The notes under the pieces are model-generated. The model did no database searches and had not been told where the DNA came from. It saw nothing but the letters and a program-made list of their open reading frames with translations. From Microlunatus sp. Gsoil 973 (lineage in GTDB: Bacteria > Actinomycetota > Actinomycetes > Propionibacteriales > Propionibacteriaceae): a stretch of DNA of 64,000 nucleotides. Positions 44,560 to 54,542 of the stretch are shown one piece after another. The stretch lies in the NCBI RefSeq assembly GCF_009707365.1, contig NZ_CP046122.1, positions 2,294,001 through 2,358,000 of the forward strand. Reading direction: 5' to 3'. Made by a program: the position numbers and the translations under genes. The number at the start of each line of letters is the position of its first letter. Within the stretch, counting starts at the first letter, position 1.

Positions 44560-45375
44560 TCAGAGCTTGGCGACGTCCGGAACCGCGTCCCGGGCGCCGA
44601 ACCGCAGACGGGTCAGCGGTTCACCCACAGCCCAGGCGTTGAAAGCCGTGAGATACAGGCCGACATGTTCCCGGGTGTCCCGGCGTCGGCGTACCTCACC
44701 GGCATCGCGACGGGCGAGGTTGAGCATGTGATTCCGGAACCGCAGCCGGGCGTCGGTCTTGCCGAGCCCGGCACCGTCGATCACACCGGAGAACCACGGC
44801 TCGAGTTTCTTGGCACTGTTGACCCGACTCACCAGGAATGAGGCCGCACCGCCGGCACTCTTGATCATGCCGACCTCGGCCGCCAATTGCTCACCGACCT
44901 TGACGAAGTCGCGGATCTCCGGATTCGCGCCGAGCGTCTCGAGGATCTGCTGGTTGGAGACCGACGCTCCACCACCGGACCAATGCATGTCCCTGCGATT
45001 GTCGTACAGCCATACCGTCCGCACCATCGCCGCCAGTTGGTGGGTCGACTGCTCCCCCTCGATCGCCAGCACGTCCGCCGCGTTTCGTCGCTTCCCGGTA
45101 TCGAGAACATCGAAGGTGTCGGCCGGAACATCGGTGAACACGGTCATCTCGACCGGCACGTCGGCTTCGACGACGGCTGCCAAGCGGTGCTGGCCGTCGA
45201 CCAGAACACCATTCGTGTCGATCGCGACGCCTTGGTGCGTGACCTTCCATTCGCCTCGTCTCATCGCCTCTGCGAGGGTCTGGACCACTCGTTTGGACAA
45301 CGGGCGATTCGAGGTGTTGCCAGCCAACATCTGTGCGGCCTTGGTTGGCGTGATGGTCTGGACACGGCTTCGCAT
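44560..45375 (-). CDS. ParB/sulfiredoxin-N-like protein of phage/plasmid type
   Basis: 271 aa. NRPLSKRVVQTLAEAMRRGE followed by LVDGQHRLAAVVEADVPVEM is the DGQHR form of the ParB/Srx N-terminal fold, and DTGKRRNAADVLAIEG follows. Proteins like this are frequent in actinophages and integrated elements; function is not established. No other phage gene is nearby, so it looks like a lone remnant or an adopted gene. Confidence 0.75.
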   Translation of the reverse strand: MRSRVQTITPTKAAQMLAGNTSNRPLSKRVVQTLAEAMRRGEWKVTHQGVAIDTNGVLVDGQHRLAAVVEADVPVEMTVFTDVPADTFDVLDTGKRRNAADVLAIEGEQSTHQLAAMVRTVWLYDNRRDMHWSGGGASVSNQQILETLGANPEIRDFVKVGEQLAAEVGMIKSAGGAASFLVSRVNSAKKLEPWFSGVIDGAGLGKTDARLRFRNHMLNLARRDAGEVRRRRDTREHVGLYLTAFNAWAVGEPLTRLRFGARDAVPDVAKL

Positions 45376-45488
45376 ACGTCCATACTTCACGCCGGACCCG
45401 CTTCTGCGCCAATCCACGCCGTCCGGTCCGACACAAGCCGGGGCGGGCCTTGGTCTGCCGATGCCGGGGAGACGGTTCGCCGCGAAGA

Positions 45489-46256
45489 TCAACGTGCCCG
45501 ACGGAATGCCCCGTCGATCAGCACCGGGACGCTTCCGGACACGTTCAGCTCCGCCGCCACATCCACATCGGTACCGAAGCCGGCCTCGATCAGTTCGCGA
45601 CCGCCCACACACTGGTGCAAACGGTCGGCCAGCCGTTCCGAGGCGGCGTCGAAGAGCTGTGCTGCAGCAGCTGCCTCGGGACTCATCCGATCACCGAACC
45701 CGAGCTCGACGAGCTCGGAAAGGATCGCACCGGCTCCGAGATGATCTTCCAGCGCCGGCCGCAGCGAGTCGTCACCACCCCACCGCTCGCCGGCGGCAAC
45801 GACACCGACCGAACGCCCGGCGTTGATCGTCGGCGCAAGCCACTCGGCGATCGCGTGCGCGTTCCGCAGGCAGCCGGCCGCTACAATCGAACCTCCTGCC
45901 CGGAGCAGTTCGGCGATCGATGATCCGTTCGGCGACGGCAGCACCACCCGCGGAACGAACCGACACATCTGCAACGCCACAGGTGACAACGACGGAGCGA
46001 GCAGGTCGGGTGATCTGCTCGCCTCGAGGCGGCCCATGGCCAGTACGGCACCGTGCTCGGCGGCGAATGCCTCGGCACGCGGGCCCCTCCACGGATAGGG
46101 AAAGACCCGCATCCCGCGCTCGACGGCGATCGTCACCGACGTGGAGAAACTCAGCACGTCGACCACGACAGCTACGTCGGCCGCCATCGCTTCGGCACCG
46201 ACCGGCCCCCAGTCGAAACGCACGGTGAAGTCCCGCTGCCCGAACAGATCGGCCAT
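45489..46256 (-). CDS. 2-phosphosulfolactate phosphatase-like protein (ComB family)
   Basis: 255 aa. VVVDVLSFSTSVTIAVERG, PSPNGSSIA and VGVVAAGERWGGDDSLRPAL are ComB-family motifs. In archaea ComB dephosphorylates 2-phosphosulfolactate on the way to coenzyme M; in actinobacteria the substrate is uncertain because no CoM pathway is present. Independent gene. Confidence 0.88.
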   Translation of the reverse strand: MADLFGQRDFTVRFDWGPVGAEAMAADVAVVVDVLSFSTSVTIAVERGMRVFPYPWRGPRAEAFAAEHGAVLAMGRLEASRSPDLLAPSLSPVALQMCRFVPRVVLPSPNGSSIAELLRAGGSIVAAGCLRNAHAIAEWLAPTINAGRSVGVVAAGERWGGDDSLRPALEDHLGAGAILSELVELGFGDRMSPEAAAAAQLFDAASERLADRLHQCVGGRELIEAGFGTDVDVAAELNVSGSVPVLIDGAFRRAR

Positions 46257-46352
46257 GACGCAGACCCTAGCGACGGTCTGCTTCGGATGTCAGGGGCTGC
46301 CGGGTGCGTACCGGATCACGCGAGAACCGGCTCATCCGGCGCCGTTCGGCGG

Positions 46353-47015
46353 TCACGGCCGCGCCGCTTTCGGAACCTCGGTCGCCAGCCCGACAGCAAC
46401 CAGACCGAGCAGACCTCCGGTGAGGTGTCGTTGCCACCTGACCCACGTCGGGCGCGTCATGAGGAACCCGGCGATCGTTCCCGCGCCGATCACGATCAGC
46501 GCGTTGACGATCATGCTGACTGTGATCTGGATGGCCCCGAGGGCGAATCCCTGCGCAGCAGTGCCGCCGTGCCCCGGATCGATGAACTGCGGGATCAGCG
46601 CCAGGTACATCACAGCCGCCTTCGGGTTGAGCAGGTTGGTGATCAGGCCCATCCGAAACAGTTTCCAACCCGAGTCGTTGGCCAGTGGGCGCGGCTCGAA
46701 CAGCCCGACACCACCCGGTCTCAGCGCCTTCCAGGCGAGTCGGGCGAGGTAGAGCACACCTGCAGCCTTCAGGCCGATGTAGAGCCACGGGACAACGACG
46801 AAGACGACCGCCAGTCCCAGGTTCGCCACTGTCATGTAGACCAGGAACCCGACAACCGTCCCGCCGAGCGAGACCAGGCCGGCGGCCCGGCCCTGGGCGA
46901 TGCTGCGCGAGACGAGATAGATCATGTTCGGCCCGGGCGTGAGCACCATCACCAGCGCGGCGAGAGCCATCCCACCTGCTGCAGTCCACGAGACACCACT
47001 GCCCAGCACCGTCAC
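46353..47015 (-). CDS. LysE/RhtB-family amino acid exporter
   Basis: 220 aa, six predicted helices. VMVLTPGPNMIYLVSRSIAQG is the family signature, and GLITNLLNPKAAVMYLALIP the central loop. Exports amino acids or homoserine-lactone-like compounds. Divergent from the CGNR gene with a 47-bp gap, so the CGNR protein may regulate it. Confidence 0.92.
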   Translation of the reverse strand: MTVLGSGVSWTAAGGMALAALVMVLTPGPNMIYLVSRSIAQGRAAGLVSLGGTVVGFLVYMTVANLGLAVVFVVVPWLYIGLKAAGVLYLARLAWKALRPGGVGLFEPRPLANDSGWKLFRMGLITNLLNPKAAVMYLALIPQFIDPGHGGTAAQGFALGAIQITVSMIVNALIVIGAGTIAGFLMTRPTWVRWQRHLTGGLLGLVAVGLATEVPKAARP

Positions 47016-47062
47016 GATCGATCCTTTCGTCGAGTCGAACCGCAGTCTGCTGTAATGCCCTT

Positions 47063-47617
47063 ATGCATCTCAACCCTTACGGCGCGTACGCCGTCCTGCT
47101 TGCCGCGTCGCTGGCCAACGACTGGCCGGAGAATCGTGCCGGAGTTGTCGCCCGTGCGGAGGCGTACGGGATGCAGACGCCGTTCGCGAATGCACGCCCC
47201 AGCGACCATGCGGGGGTCCGCGCGGTGATCGACCGATGGCTGGCCGTTGTCGACGAACGGCTCCCGGATCTGCGTGCCGACCTGCTCAACCAACAGCTCG
47301 CGGCGGCGGCCGCCTATCCGCGACTGACCGACCATGACGACGAGGGCTGGCATCTCCACTACCGGGACGCCGACCAGTCGCTCCCGCACGTGCTGGAAGC
47401 GGTGATCAGCGTCGGGACCGCACTGCACCTGACCACCCGCGGCATGACGAGACTCAGTCGCTGCGATGCCGGGACCGCCCCGGACGACCCGTGTCGCAAT
47501 GTGGTTGTCGACGTCACGCGCAACGGCCGGCAGCGATATTGCAGTGTCCGCTGCGCCAATCGGGCGGGCGTCCGGCGGCATCGGGCGCGGCTCGCGGAAC
47601 GGGCGGATGGGCGATGA
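47063..47617 (+). CDS. CGNR zinc-finger (ABATE-type) putative regulator
   Basis: 184 aa. The C-terminal zinc finger has RLSRCD, DPCRNVVVDVTRNGRQRYC and CANRAGVRRHRAR, as in CGNR proteins, which are presumed DNA-binding. The N-terminal domain starts GAYAVLLAASLANDWP (ABATE). Its divergent neighbour lysE is the most likely target. Confidence 0.87.
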   Translation: MHLNPYGAYAVLLAASLANDWPENRAGVVARAEAYGMQTPFANARPSDHAGVRAVIDRWLAVVDERLPDLRADLLNQQLAAAAAYPRLTDHDDEGWHLHYRDADQSLPHVLEAVISVGTALHLTTRGMTRLSRCDAGTAPDDPCRNVVVDVTRNGRQRYCSVRCANRAGVRRHRARLAERADGR

Positions 47618-47743
47618 TGTCCCGATCCGCACAGTGATCATCGGCGGTTCGGGTGACGTTGTCCGAATCGGGCGGGTTCGTTCGTGGACAGGGCAACCGG
47701 ACGAAGCGCCGGGAACCGACGACAGCACTCAAGGAGAACCACC

Positions 47744-48562
47744 ATGGAGCAGGAGACCGAGCAGGCGACCAGACCGTTCCGCTTCGGCGTTGTCGCACCC
47801 GTCGGCTCCGATATGCCGACCTGGCTGGACCGGGTGCGCCGGATCGCCGGTAACGGATACTCGACGCTGTTGATGCCAGACGTTCCGACATGGCAACCGG
47901 CGCTCGGCCCGACGTTGGCGACCGCGGCTGCGATTGCTGACCTGCGGGTCGGTTCCTGGGTCTACGCCTCCGCACTGCGCCAACCCTGGAGCACCGCGTG
48001 GGAAGCCCATTCGCTGTCCGTGTTGACCGAAGGCCGCTTCGAAATGGGCATCGGCGCCGGCCGGCCGGGGATCGAGGTCGAGCTCGGGATGCCGGCGGTC
48101 TCCCCCGCCGAGCGGCGTACCCGCATGAGGCAGACCGTGGCCGCATTGCGGTCCTTCGACGGCCCGGACCTGCACACGCCGGTTGTCATGGCAGTGAGCG
48201 GGCCCAAGTCGCAGGCGCTGGCGCTCGAGGTCGCCGACGCAGTCACCTTCGTCCTCCCACCGACGGACGACCGGACCGAGACCACGCGCCGGGCACGCGT
48301 CTTCGCCGACCGCCCGGACATCGAACTGGCCCAACACGTCGCGGCCATCGGCGACGGCCGCGCCCCGTTCATGGGACCGCCCGACCTCGACACGGCAGCA
48401 CTCCGCGCAGCGGACTCGCTGATCATCCTTCCCAGTGACCCCGGAGCAGCCGGTGAAGAGATCCAACGACGACGGGAGGAGATCGGGCTCTCCTATTTCG
48501 TGATCGGCGCCGACTTCGCCGACGCATTCGCGCCGGTCGTCACAGAACTCGCCGGTAGCTGA
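47744..48562 (+). CDS. LLM-class (luciferase-like) F420/FMN oxidoreductase
   Basis: 272 aa TIM-barrel oxidoreductase. RFEMGIGAGRPGIEVELGMP is the family's cofactor-side motif. The AAGGAG at 47731 supports the ATG at 47744. F420 use is common in actinobacteria but cannot be proved here. The usual middle insert is short. Substrate unknown. Confidence 0.85.
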   Translation: MEQETEQATRPFRFGVVAPVGSDMPTWLDRVRRIAGNGYSTLLMPDVPTWQPALGPTLATAAAIADLRVGSWVYASALRQPWSTAWEAHSLSVLTEGRFEMGIGAGRPGIEVELGMPAVSPAERRTRMRQTVAALRSFDGPDLHTPVVMAVSGPKSQALALEVADAVTFVLPPTDDRTETTRRARVFADRPDIELAQHVAAIGDGRAPFMGPPDLDTAALRAADSLIILPSDPGAAGEEIQRRREEIGLSYFVIGADFADAFAPVVTELAGS

Positions 48563-48610
48563 AGACCTCACGCCGACCGATGCGATGACCGCCCGCGGCC
48601 GGCTCCGGCC

Positions 48611-49855
48611 TCAGGTGATCAGCGGTTCGGGCCGGGGCACGGTGATCCGGATTCGGGTCGGGCCACCCGGCGGACTGGCGACGTCGAGGCTGCCGTCGAA
48701 GGCCGACAGCCGTTGTCGCATGCCGTCCAGGCCGCCACCGGGCCTGGACCGGGCTCCACCTCTGCCGTCGTCGGTGACGTCGACAGCGATGTCTGAACCG
48801 GAGTCGTACAGCCGGACCGCGATGTGGGTCGCACCGGAATGTTTGGCGGCGTTGGCCAGGCACTCGTTGACCGCGAAGTACAGCGCCGTGTCCAGAGGGC
48901 CCTGGACGGGAGCGGCCAGCTCGATCTCAAGCGTGGCGTCGATCACCGACTCCCGGACGACGGCGGCGACCGCATCCGACAGTCCACGATCGGTCAGCAC
49001 CGGCGGCTGGATCCCGCGGACGAGGGCGCGGATCTCCTCCAGTGCATCGGCGATGTGAGCCTTGGCCGTGGTGATCAACAGCCTGGCCTGTTCCGGATCG
49101 GATTCGATCACGGCCTCCGCGGCGCCGAGATTCATCCCGCTGCCGATCAACTTCGCCTGCGGACCGTCATGCAGATCTCGCTCGATGCGTTTCAGTTCGT
49201 ACGCCTCCAGCAGGAGCACGGCCCGCCGGCTCTGCGCCAGGTCGGCAACCCTTCGGCGGAGTGCATGCTCCCGGGACGCGGGAAGGGATGCCGCGACCCA
49301 CGCTCCGTGCCAGTCCATGATCTTGTGGGAGTACCGCGAGGTGATCATCACAACGATGAGGCACCAGATCGCGCCGAGGACGGCCGTGGTCTCGTCGTGT
49401 ACGGGAAATCCCAACACCCACGGATGGTCGACGGTGTCGCCCCACACCGGGAACAGGAACGGCTGCAGCCATCCCCACACGGCGCCGGTCAGCAGCACGA
49501 GCGGAAACAACGACAGCCCCCCGCCGACGACCGGGTTGATCAGGTGCCAGCGAAGATCACGACGGTTGGCTGGATCGGCGAGAAACTGGCCGGTTGCAAC
49601 GGCAGCCGCTGCGTAACCCGCCGACGCGGTGTCGAGTTCCGTGTCGTAGCCGCCGACAACCGTACGGCCGGCGTATTGCCGGGCCAGCGACCGCTGACGC
49701 TCGGCTCCACGCCGGACGGCTGCCGACAGACGGGCGACCGCCGGGAACCACAGCACAACGAGGCAACAGACCCACAACAGGCCCACCGTCAGGTCACGCC
49801 AGGCGCGGCCATGCAGTCGAACCGCCCGTCGCAGGTCACTGGCGATGCGAGACAC
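48611..49855 (-). CDS. Membrane sensor histidine kinase (NarL-system)
   Basis: 414 aa. Hydrophobic segments at about residues 20-45 and in the 100-180 region, then the HisKA_3 helix with ELKRIERDLHDGPQAKLIG (His acceptor) and an HATPase domain (NECLANAAKHSGA, VTDDGRGGA, GGLDGMRQRL). Divergent by 43 bp from its probable partner regulator at 49899. Confidence 0.9.
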   Translation of the reverse strand: MSRIASDLRRAVRLHGRAWRDLTVGLLWVCCLVVLWFPAVARLSAAVRRGAERQRSLARQYAGRTVVGGYDTELDTASAGYAAAAVATGQFLADPANRRDLRWHLINPVVGGGLSLFPLVLLTGAVWGWLQPFLFPVWGDTVDHPWVLGFPVHDETTAVLGAIWCLIVVMITSRYSHKIMDWHGAWVAASLPASREHALRRRVADLAQSRRAVLLLEAYELKRIERDLHDGPQAKLIGSGMNLGAAEAVIESDPEQARLLITTAKAHIADALEEIRALVRGIQPPVLTDRGLSDAVAAVVRESVIDATLEIELAAPVQGPLDTALYFAVNECLANAAKHSGATHIAVRLYDSGSDIAVDVTDDGRGGARSRPGGGLDGMRQRLSAFDGSLDVASPPGGPTRIRITVPRPEPLIT

Positions 49856-49898
49856 GCCGGGATCCTAGGCGGTGGCACCGGCCTGGTAGAAACAGGAT

Positions 49899-50546
49899 GT
49901 GCGCGTGCTGATTGCCGAAGATCAACTTCTCGTCCGCGAAGGTCTGGTCAACGTCCTGGGCGCCGGCGGTCTCGAGGTGATCGGAACCGTCGACACCGGC
50001 GAAGCGATTCTTCCCGCGGTTCGCGAGTCTCGGCCGGACCTGGCACTTCTTGACATCAGGCTTCCGCCGACAGGCAGCGACGAAGGGCTGCGGGCGGCGG
50101 TCGCCATCCGTGCCGAAATGCCGGGCCAGCCTGTCGCGCTGTTGTCCCAGTACGTCGAACTGCTGTACGTCGAGGAACTGCTCTCCGACGAGACCGGGGC
50201 ACTGGGCTACCTGCTGAAGGACCGGGTCTTCTCGCCCGCACGCTTCATCGAGGACCTGGAAACGGTCGCCGCTGGTGGCACCGTCATCGACCCCGCCATC
50301 GTCGCCGGACTGATCCGGCGACGCAAGCATCGGACCCGGCTCGACCGCCTCACTCCGCGGGAACGGCAGGCACTGGAGTTGATGGCTCAGGGCCGATCCA
50401 ACCGGGCGATCGCGGATGAGATGGTGATCACCGAGAAGGCGGTTGCCAAGCTGGTCGGCGGCATTCTGGCCAAGCTCGAGCTGCTGCCGCAGGACCCATC
50501 GACCTCCCGAAGGGTCCTGGCCGTATTGGCCTATCTGCGCAGCTGA
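49899..50546 (+). CDS. NarL-type response regulator paired with the 48611 kinase
   Basis: 215 aa, GTG start. Receiver pocket VLIAEDQ, phospho-acceptor in LALLDIRLP, switch Lys in YLLKDRV. LuxR helix-turn-helix: LTPRERQALELMAQGRSNRA, with the recognition helix EKAVAKLVGGILAKL lacking the usual KxH, as in a minority of the family. Adjacent kinase makes the pairing likely. Confidence 0.92.
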   Translation: MRVLIAEDQLLVREGLVNVLGAGGLEVIGTVDTGEAILPAVRESRPDLALLDIRLPPTGSDEGLRAAVAIRAEMPGQPVALLSQYVELLYVEELLSDETGALGYLLKDRVFSPARFIEDLETVAAGGTVIDPAIVAGLIRRRKHRTRLDRLTPRERQALELMAQGRSNRAIADEMVITEKAVAKLVGGILAKLELLPQDPSTSRRVLAVLAYLRS

Positions 50547-50569
50547 CCGGTCGGCGTGCGGCGGGTTCC

Positions 50570-51370
50570 CTAGCTGCGGTGACGGTGCTGCAGCCACAGC
50601 CAGCCGATGAGCAGCGGCAGCGCGCCGCACCAGATGCTGACAGCGAACGGCATCATCTGCACGCTGCCGTTTCCGCTCTGGGAGAAGCCGACGATGTTCA
50701 CGGCGAAGTGCATCACCCCGGCAACGAACACCCGTTGCGTCAGACTCCCCCGCCACACCGCCGGGATCGCCGCCACCAGACCGACCGTTCCGACGAAGAA
50801 CCAGATGATCACCGTCGGACCCTCCGACCAGTACTGCAGATGGATGACGCCGAAGATCACGCCTTGGATGATCATGGCCAGCGGAAGCTGTAGCCTCAGC
50901 GACAGGTAGCTGTAGAGGACGCCCTTGTAGCCGATCTCCTCACCGAGCGCGCCGATGAACTGCGCGAGGAGCATCAGCACCAGTGGAGCCCCGGCAACCG
51001 TATCCGGCAGCCGTCCCCACCGGCCCGCGATCACAGCCATCCCGAGCCAGCTCAGCAACCCGAACCCGGCAGCGACAAGTAGCGTGCGTCCGAAGGCCAC
51101 GGCCGGGATCGCCCGGGTGAGCAGGAATGCCGGTCGGCCGGAGACTGCCCACGCGACCGGAACGGCGATCGCCGGAGCGAGCATGACGATCGACAGCACG
51201 TCCATCGACGGGAACCCGGTTGCTGCCTGCAACCGAAGCAGGGCGAGTGAGCACAGCAACGTCGCCGCCAGCCACACCGCGGTGAAGCGGCCGGGTACTG
51301 CCGGCTTTCGTCGTTGTCGTACGAACTGTTCGTCGCCGCCGGGTCGGCCTGTCACGGTTGTCGAAGTCAT
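50570..51370 (-). CDS. CPBP-family intramembrane glutamic protease
   Basis: 266 aa, about eight helices. Motif 1 GEEIGYKGVLYS (Glu pair, with Lys where most have Arg) and motif 2 FGVIHLQYW carry the active site. Related to Rce1 and bacteriocin-immunity proteins. The ATG at 51370 starts MTSTTVTGRP. The 228 bp from there to the GTPase gene contain no other gene I can support. Confidence 0.87.
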   Translation of the reverse strand: MTSTTVTGRPGGDEQFVRQRRKPAVPGRFTAVWLAATLLCSLALLRLQAATGFPSMDVLSIVMLAPAIAVPVAWAVSGRPAFLLTRAIPAVAFGRTLLVAAGFGLLSWLGMAVIAGRWGRLPDTVAGAPLVLMLLAQFIGALGEEIGYKGVLYSYLSLRLQLPLAMIIQGVIFGVIHLQYWSEGPTVIIWFFVGTVGLVAAIPAVWRGSLTQRVFVAGVMHFAVNIVGFSQSGNGSVQMMPFAVSIWCGALPLLIGWLWLQHRHRS

Positions 51371-51598
51371 GCCGCAAGCCTGGTGATCGAAGCAGACGAG
51401 CGCACGGGTGCAGACACCCGATTCCTTCGGGTACCCCACAGCGGTGCGGCCCGGCGAACAGCAGCGCGAAACCTGCTTGACAGGCCCACGCCGGCGGGTT
51501 GTACTCATCGGGTCGGCAGCGTGTCGGCATGACCTGAGAGGAGCGAGCAATGCGGCGTCTCGTGTTTCTGACCATGACCTTCCAGAACACGAGGACGG

Positions 51599-53590
51599 AT
51601 GCATCACTCACCTTCATCGAACGGGAACGGCCGGCTCGCTAGCGCCGACAACCGCAAGACCCGACCGGGCCGATGGCTCAATCTCGGCATCCTCGCCCAC
51701 GTCGATGCCGGCAAGACCAGCCTGACCGAAGCGCTCCTGCATGCCGGTGGTGCGTTGGAGCAGGTCGGCAGCGTCGATGCCGGCACGACGCGCACCGACA
51801 CGTTGGCGTTGGAACGCCGACGCGGGATCACGATCCGCACCGCTGTCGCCGGTTTCACAGTCGGCGACGTCGCGATCAATCTGATCGACACACCTGGGCA
51901 CCCGGACTTCATCGCAGAAGTTGACCGATCGCTGGCCGTACTCGACGGCGCCGTTCTGGTCCTGTCCGCGGTCGAAGGCGTTCAGGCACAGACTGTCGTC
52001 CTGTATCGAGCACTGCGCCGCCTCGGCATCCCGGTCGTCTTCTTCGCCAACAAGATCGACCGGTACGGCGCCGACCCCGGCGCAGTGGTCGCCGCGATCC
52101 GCAACCGCCTGACACCCGCAGCCATCCCGGTCGGAGGCGTCCGTGACGAGGGCTCGCCGCTCGCGGACTTCATCCCACTGGATCTGTCGGACCGATCAGT
52201 CGCCGAGGGCGCAACAGCCGCGCTGGCCGATCACGACCCGGCGGTGCTGCAAGCCTGGGTCGATGGCGGGCTGCTTCTGGACCAAGTGGGTTTCTCATCC
52301 CGACTGAGAGATCTGACGCGACAACGACTGGTGCAGCCCCTGACCTACGGCTCGGCGATCACCGGCGCCGGCGTCCGCGGCCTGATAGACATGATCACCA
52401 CCGTGCTGCCGGCGGAGCCATCGGATCCCGATGCGCCGATGAGCGCTCAAGTGTTCAAGATCGAACGGTCCGCGGCCGGAGAGCGCATCTGCTATGTCCG
52501 CCTCCGCGCAGGATCGATCACCGTACGGGACCAGATCACCGTCGGGGATGCCGACGTCGGCAAGGTCACCGGCGTCGAGGTCTGCGAACCGGGCGGATTC
52601 ATCCACCGCGACCACGCGAGCGCCGGTCAGGTCGCCCGGGTGTACGGGCTCACCACACAGCTCGGCGATCGGCTGGGCGGGACCACCGCGAACACTCCGC
52701 ACCTGCACTTTGCGCCGCCCGCGTTGGAAACCACCCTCACCGCACGCGATCCGCAGCAACAGCTCGCGCTCCATCATGCCCTCACCGAGATCGCCGACTT
52801 CGACCCGCTGATCAGGCTCCGTCCCGACGATGATCACGGCGTCCTGCGGATCAGCATCTACGGTGAGGTCCAACAACAGGTCATCGCCGACACGCTTGCC
52901 CTGGACTATGACATCGCGGTCGACTTCCGGTCGACGAAGATCATCTGCGTGGAGCGCCCGGCCCGCACCGGTCACTCCGTTCGACGAATGGCCGACCCTG
53001 ATCACTTCTACGGTGCGACCCTGGGCGTGACCGTCAGCCCGAATCGGCCCGGCGCGGGGGTCGAGCTCAAGTTGGACGTCCCGCGGACCGACCTGCCGCT
53101 GTACATCTACTCGACCGTCGACGCGTTCCATGACGCCCTGCTCGGCTACCTGGAGAAGCCGTTGGCGGTTGGACTGCACGGATGGCAGGTCGTCGACATC
53201 TGCATCACGATCGCCGAGAGCGGCTACAACCCGCCCGGCCCAGCACCGGCCGATGTCCGCCACACGGTCGAGATCGTCGCCGCAGAAGCGATCCGCCGGG
53301 CCGGAACCGTCGTCTGTGAGCCGATCGAGCAGTTCCGTCTGGAGGCGCCCGTCGACACACTGCCCAACGTGCTCAACCTCCTCGGCCGCCGCCGCGCCGT
53401 ACCGGACGCGCCACAGATCAATGCCTCACTCGCCGTGATCACCGGAACCGTTCCGACCGCCGAGCTTGATCAACTCCGGCGCGCACTCCACGGCGTAACG
53501 CACGGCGAAGGCATCCTCGAGTCCCACCTGGACCACTACACGCCGTTACCGAAAGCCTCGTCGTCAACCGGGCAGATGGGCGCGCATTGA
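51599..53590 (+). CDS. Tet(M)/OtrA-like ribosomal-protection translational GTPase
   Basis: 663 aa, EF-G-like. G1 AHVDAGKTSLTEALL, G2 RRGITIRTA, G3 DTPGHPDF and G4 FFANKIDRYG are intact; the C-terminal half has domains IV-V (SPNRPGAGVELKLDVPR, LAVGLHGWQVVDICITI). Such proteins release tetracycline from ribosomes; actinobacterial self-type relatives (OtrA) are also chromosomal. Real resistance is not shown by sequence. It overlaps the convergent methyltransferase by 27 bp. Confidence 0.9.
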   Translation: MHHSPSSNGNGRLASADNRKTRPGRWLNLGILAHVDAGKTSLTEALLHAGGALEQVGSVDAGTTRTDTLALERRRGITIRTAVAGFTVGDVAINLIDTPGHPDFIAEVDRSLAVLDGAVLVLSAVEGVQAQTVVLYRALRRLGIPVVFFANKIDRYGADPGAVVAAIRNRLTPAAIPVGGVRDEGSPLADFIPLDLSDRSVAEGATAALADHDPAVLQAWVDGGLLLDQVGFSSRLRDLTRQRLVQPLTYGSAITGAGVRGLIDMITTVLPAEPSDPDAPMSAQVFKIERSAAGERICYVRLRAGSITVRDQITVGDADVGKVTGVEVCEPGGFIHRDHASAGQVARVYGLTTQLGDRLGGTTANTPHLHFAPPALETTLTARDPQQQLALHHALTEIADFDPLIRLRPDDDHGVLRISIYGEVQQQVIADTLALDYDIAVDFRSTKIICVERPARTGHSVRRMADPDHFYGATLGVTVSPNRPGAGVELKLDVPRTDLPLYIYSTVDAFHDALLGYLEKPLAVGLHGWQVVDICITIAESGYNPPGPAPADVRHTVEIVAAEAIRRAGTVVCEPIEQFRLEAPVDTLPNVLNLLGRRRAVPDAPQINASLAVITGTVPTAELDQLRRALHGVTHGEGILESHLDHYTPLPKASSSTGQMGAH

Positions 53591-54356
53591 ATACAGTGCC
53601 GGCAGTTGCGGGATACCAGTGCCCGCTGCAGACGCGGTCAGGCTGGTCGGCGAGTGGGCATCATCGGGATGCTCGTGCAGGAAGTCGATCACCAGGCCCG
53701 CGCCGACAAGAGCACTCACCACGTTGCCGACGGGATGCACCCATTCGTGGGTCTCCTGATGCTGCAGCCCAACGCCGCTGACCGCGTAGGGAGGCGTCCG
53801 CCGCGGTGATGTTGGGCTGTTGCCCGCCGAAATAGCTGGACGACAGCGCCAGCCCGCCGCCCTCACTTGGGTGCAGGACCATCGCCAGGGGGTGGATATC
53901 AAGCAGGTAGAGCGTTCCGCCCGGCCGCAGAAGTCCGGCGCAATTGTCGGCCCAGCGATCAAGATCACCGAACCACATGAGCACACCGCGGGTGGTGAAC
54001 ACCAGGTCGTAGGTGGCGGCCAGGACAGCTGCTGCGTCGAGAACGTCGCCTCGGACAAATGTCGCCTCGATCCCGGTGCGGTCGGCGAGTTCGCGTGCCA
54101 CGCGCAGGGATTCTGCCGAGAAGTCCAGGCCGGTCACCTCGGCTCCCTGGTCGGCAAGAGACAGGCTGTCCAAACCGATGTGGCATTGCAGGTGACAGAT
54201 CGACCGGCCGGCGACCGAGCCGAGTTCGGTCTTCTCAATGTCGCCGAGGCTATCGCGGGTGGTGACGAAGCGCTCCACGGCGTAGTGGTCCGATGCTGCG
54301 TGGTGCGGCGCGATCTCGTCCCAGAACGCTCGATTCACCTCCGTGTGGCGGTTCAT
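53564..54356 (-). pseudogene. Class I SAM-dependent methyltransferase with one extra base
   Basis: The frame from 54356 encodes RHTEVNRAFWDEIAPHHAAS, HLQCHIGLDSLSLADQGAEV (SAM motif) and LLRPGGTLYLLDIHPLAM, then loses sense after TAADAS. Another frame resumes with YAVSGVGLQHQETHEW and ends ALYSMRAHLPG. Removing one G from the GGG at 53789-53791 joins them into 263 aa with the expected family order. It may be intact if the base is a sequencing error. Substrate unknown. Confidence 0.8.
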
Positions 54357-54542
54357 GCAGCCAACCGTGGCACAAGCAGCGCGTCAAGGCAGGGGTTTGC
54401 CCCCGCAACTCCGCGGGACGCCGGCGCACCCGTTCACGATCATGACCAGCGCGGCGTGTCACAGCCGCACCGGAGTGAGAACGGTCGCGCCGGAAGGAAA
54501 ACGGGTCGCGCCGATCCGGCCCGCGGTCTAGGGTGCGATGTC

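Noticed and set aside
44560-45375. Prophage region
   Set aside because: Only one phage-type gene; no capsid, terminase, integrase or lysis genes nearby.
46141-47228. Plus-strand frames of 200-390 codons opposite lysE and comB
   Set aside because: Antisense to two genes with clear family signatures; composition typical of shadow frames.
51371-51598. N-terminal extension of the CPBP protease through this region
   Set aside because: The in-frame extension is Arg/Cys-rich, has no hydrophobic helix, and the ATG at 51370 starts a normal-length protein.
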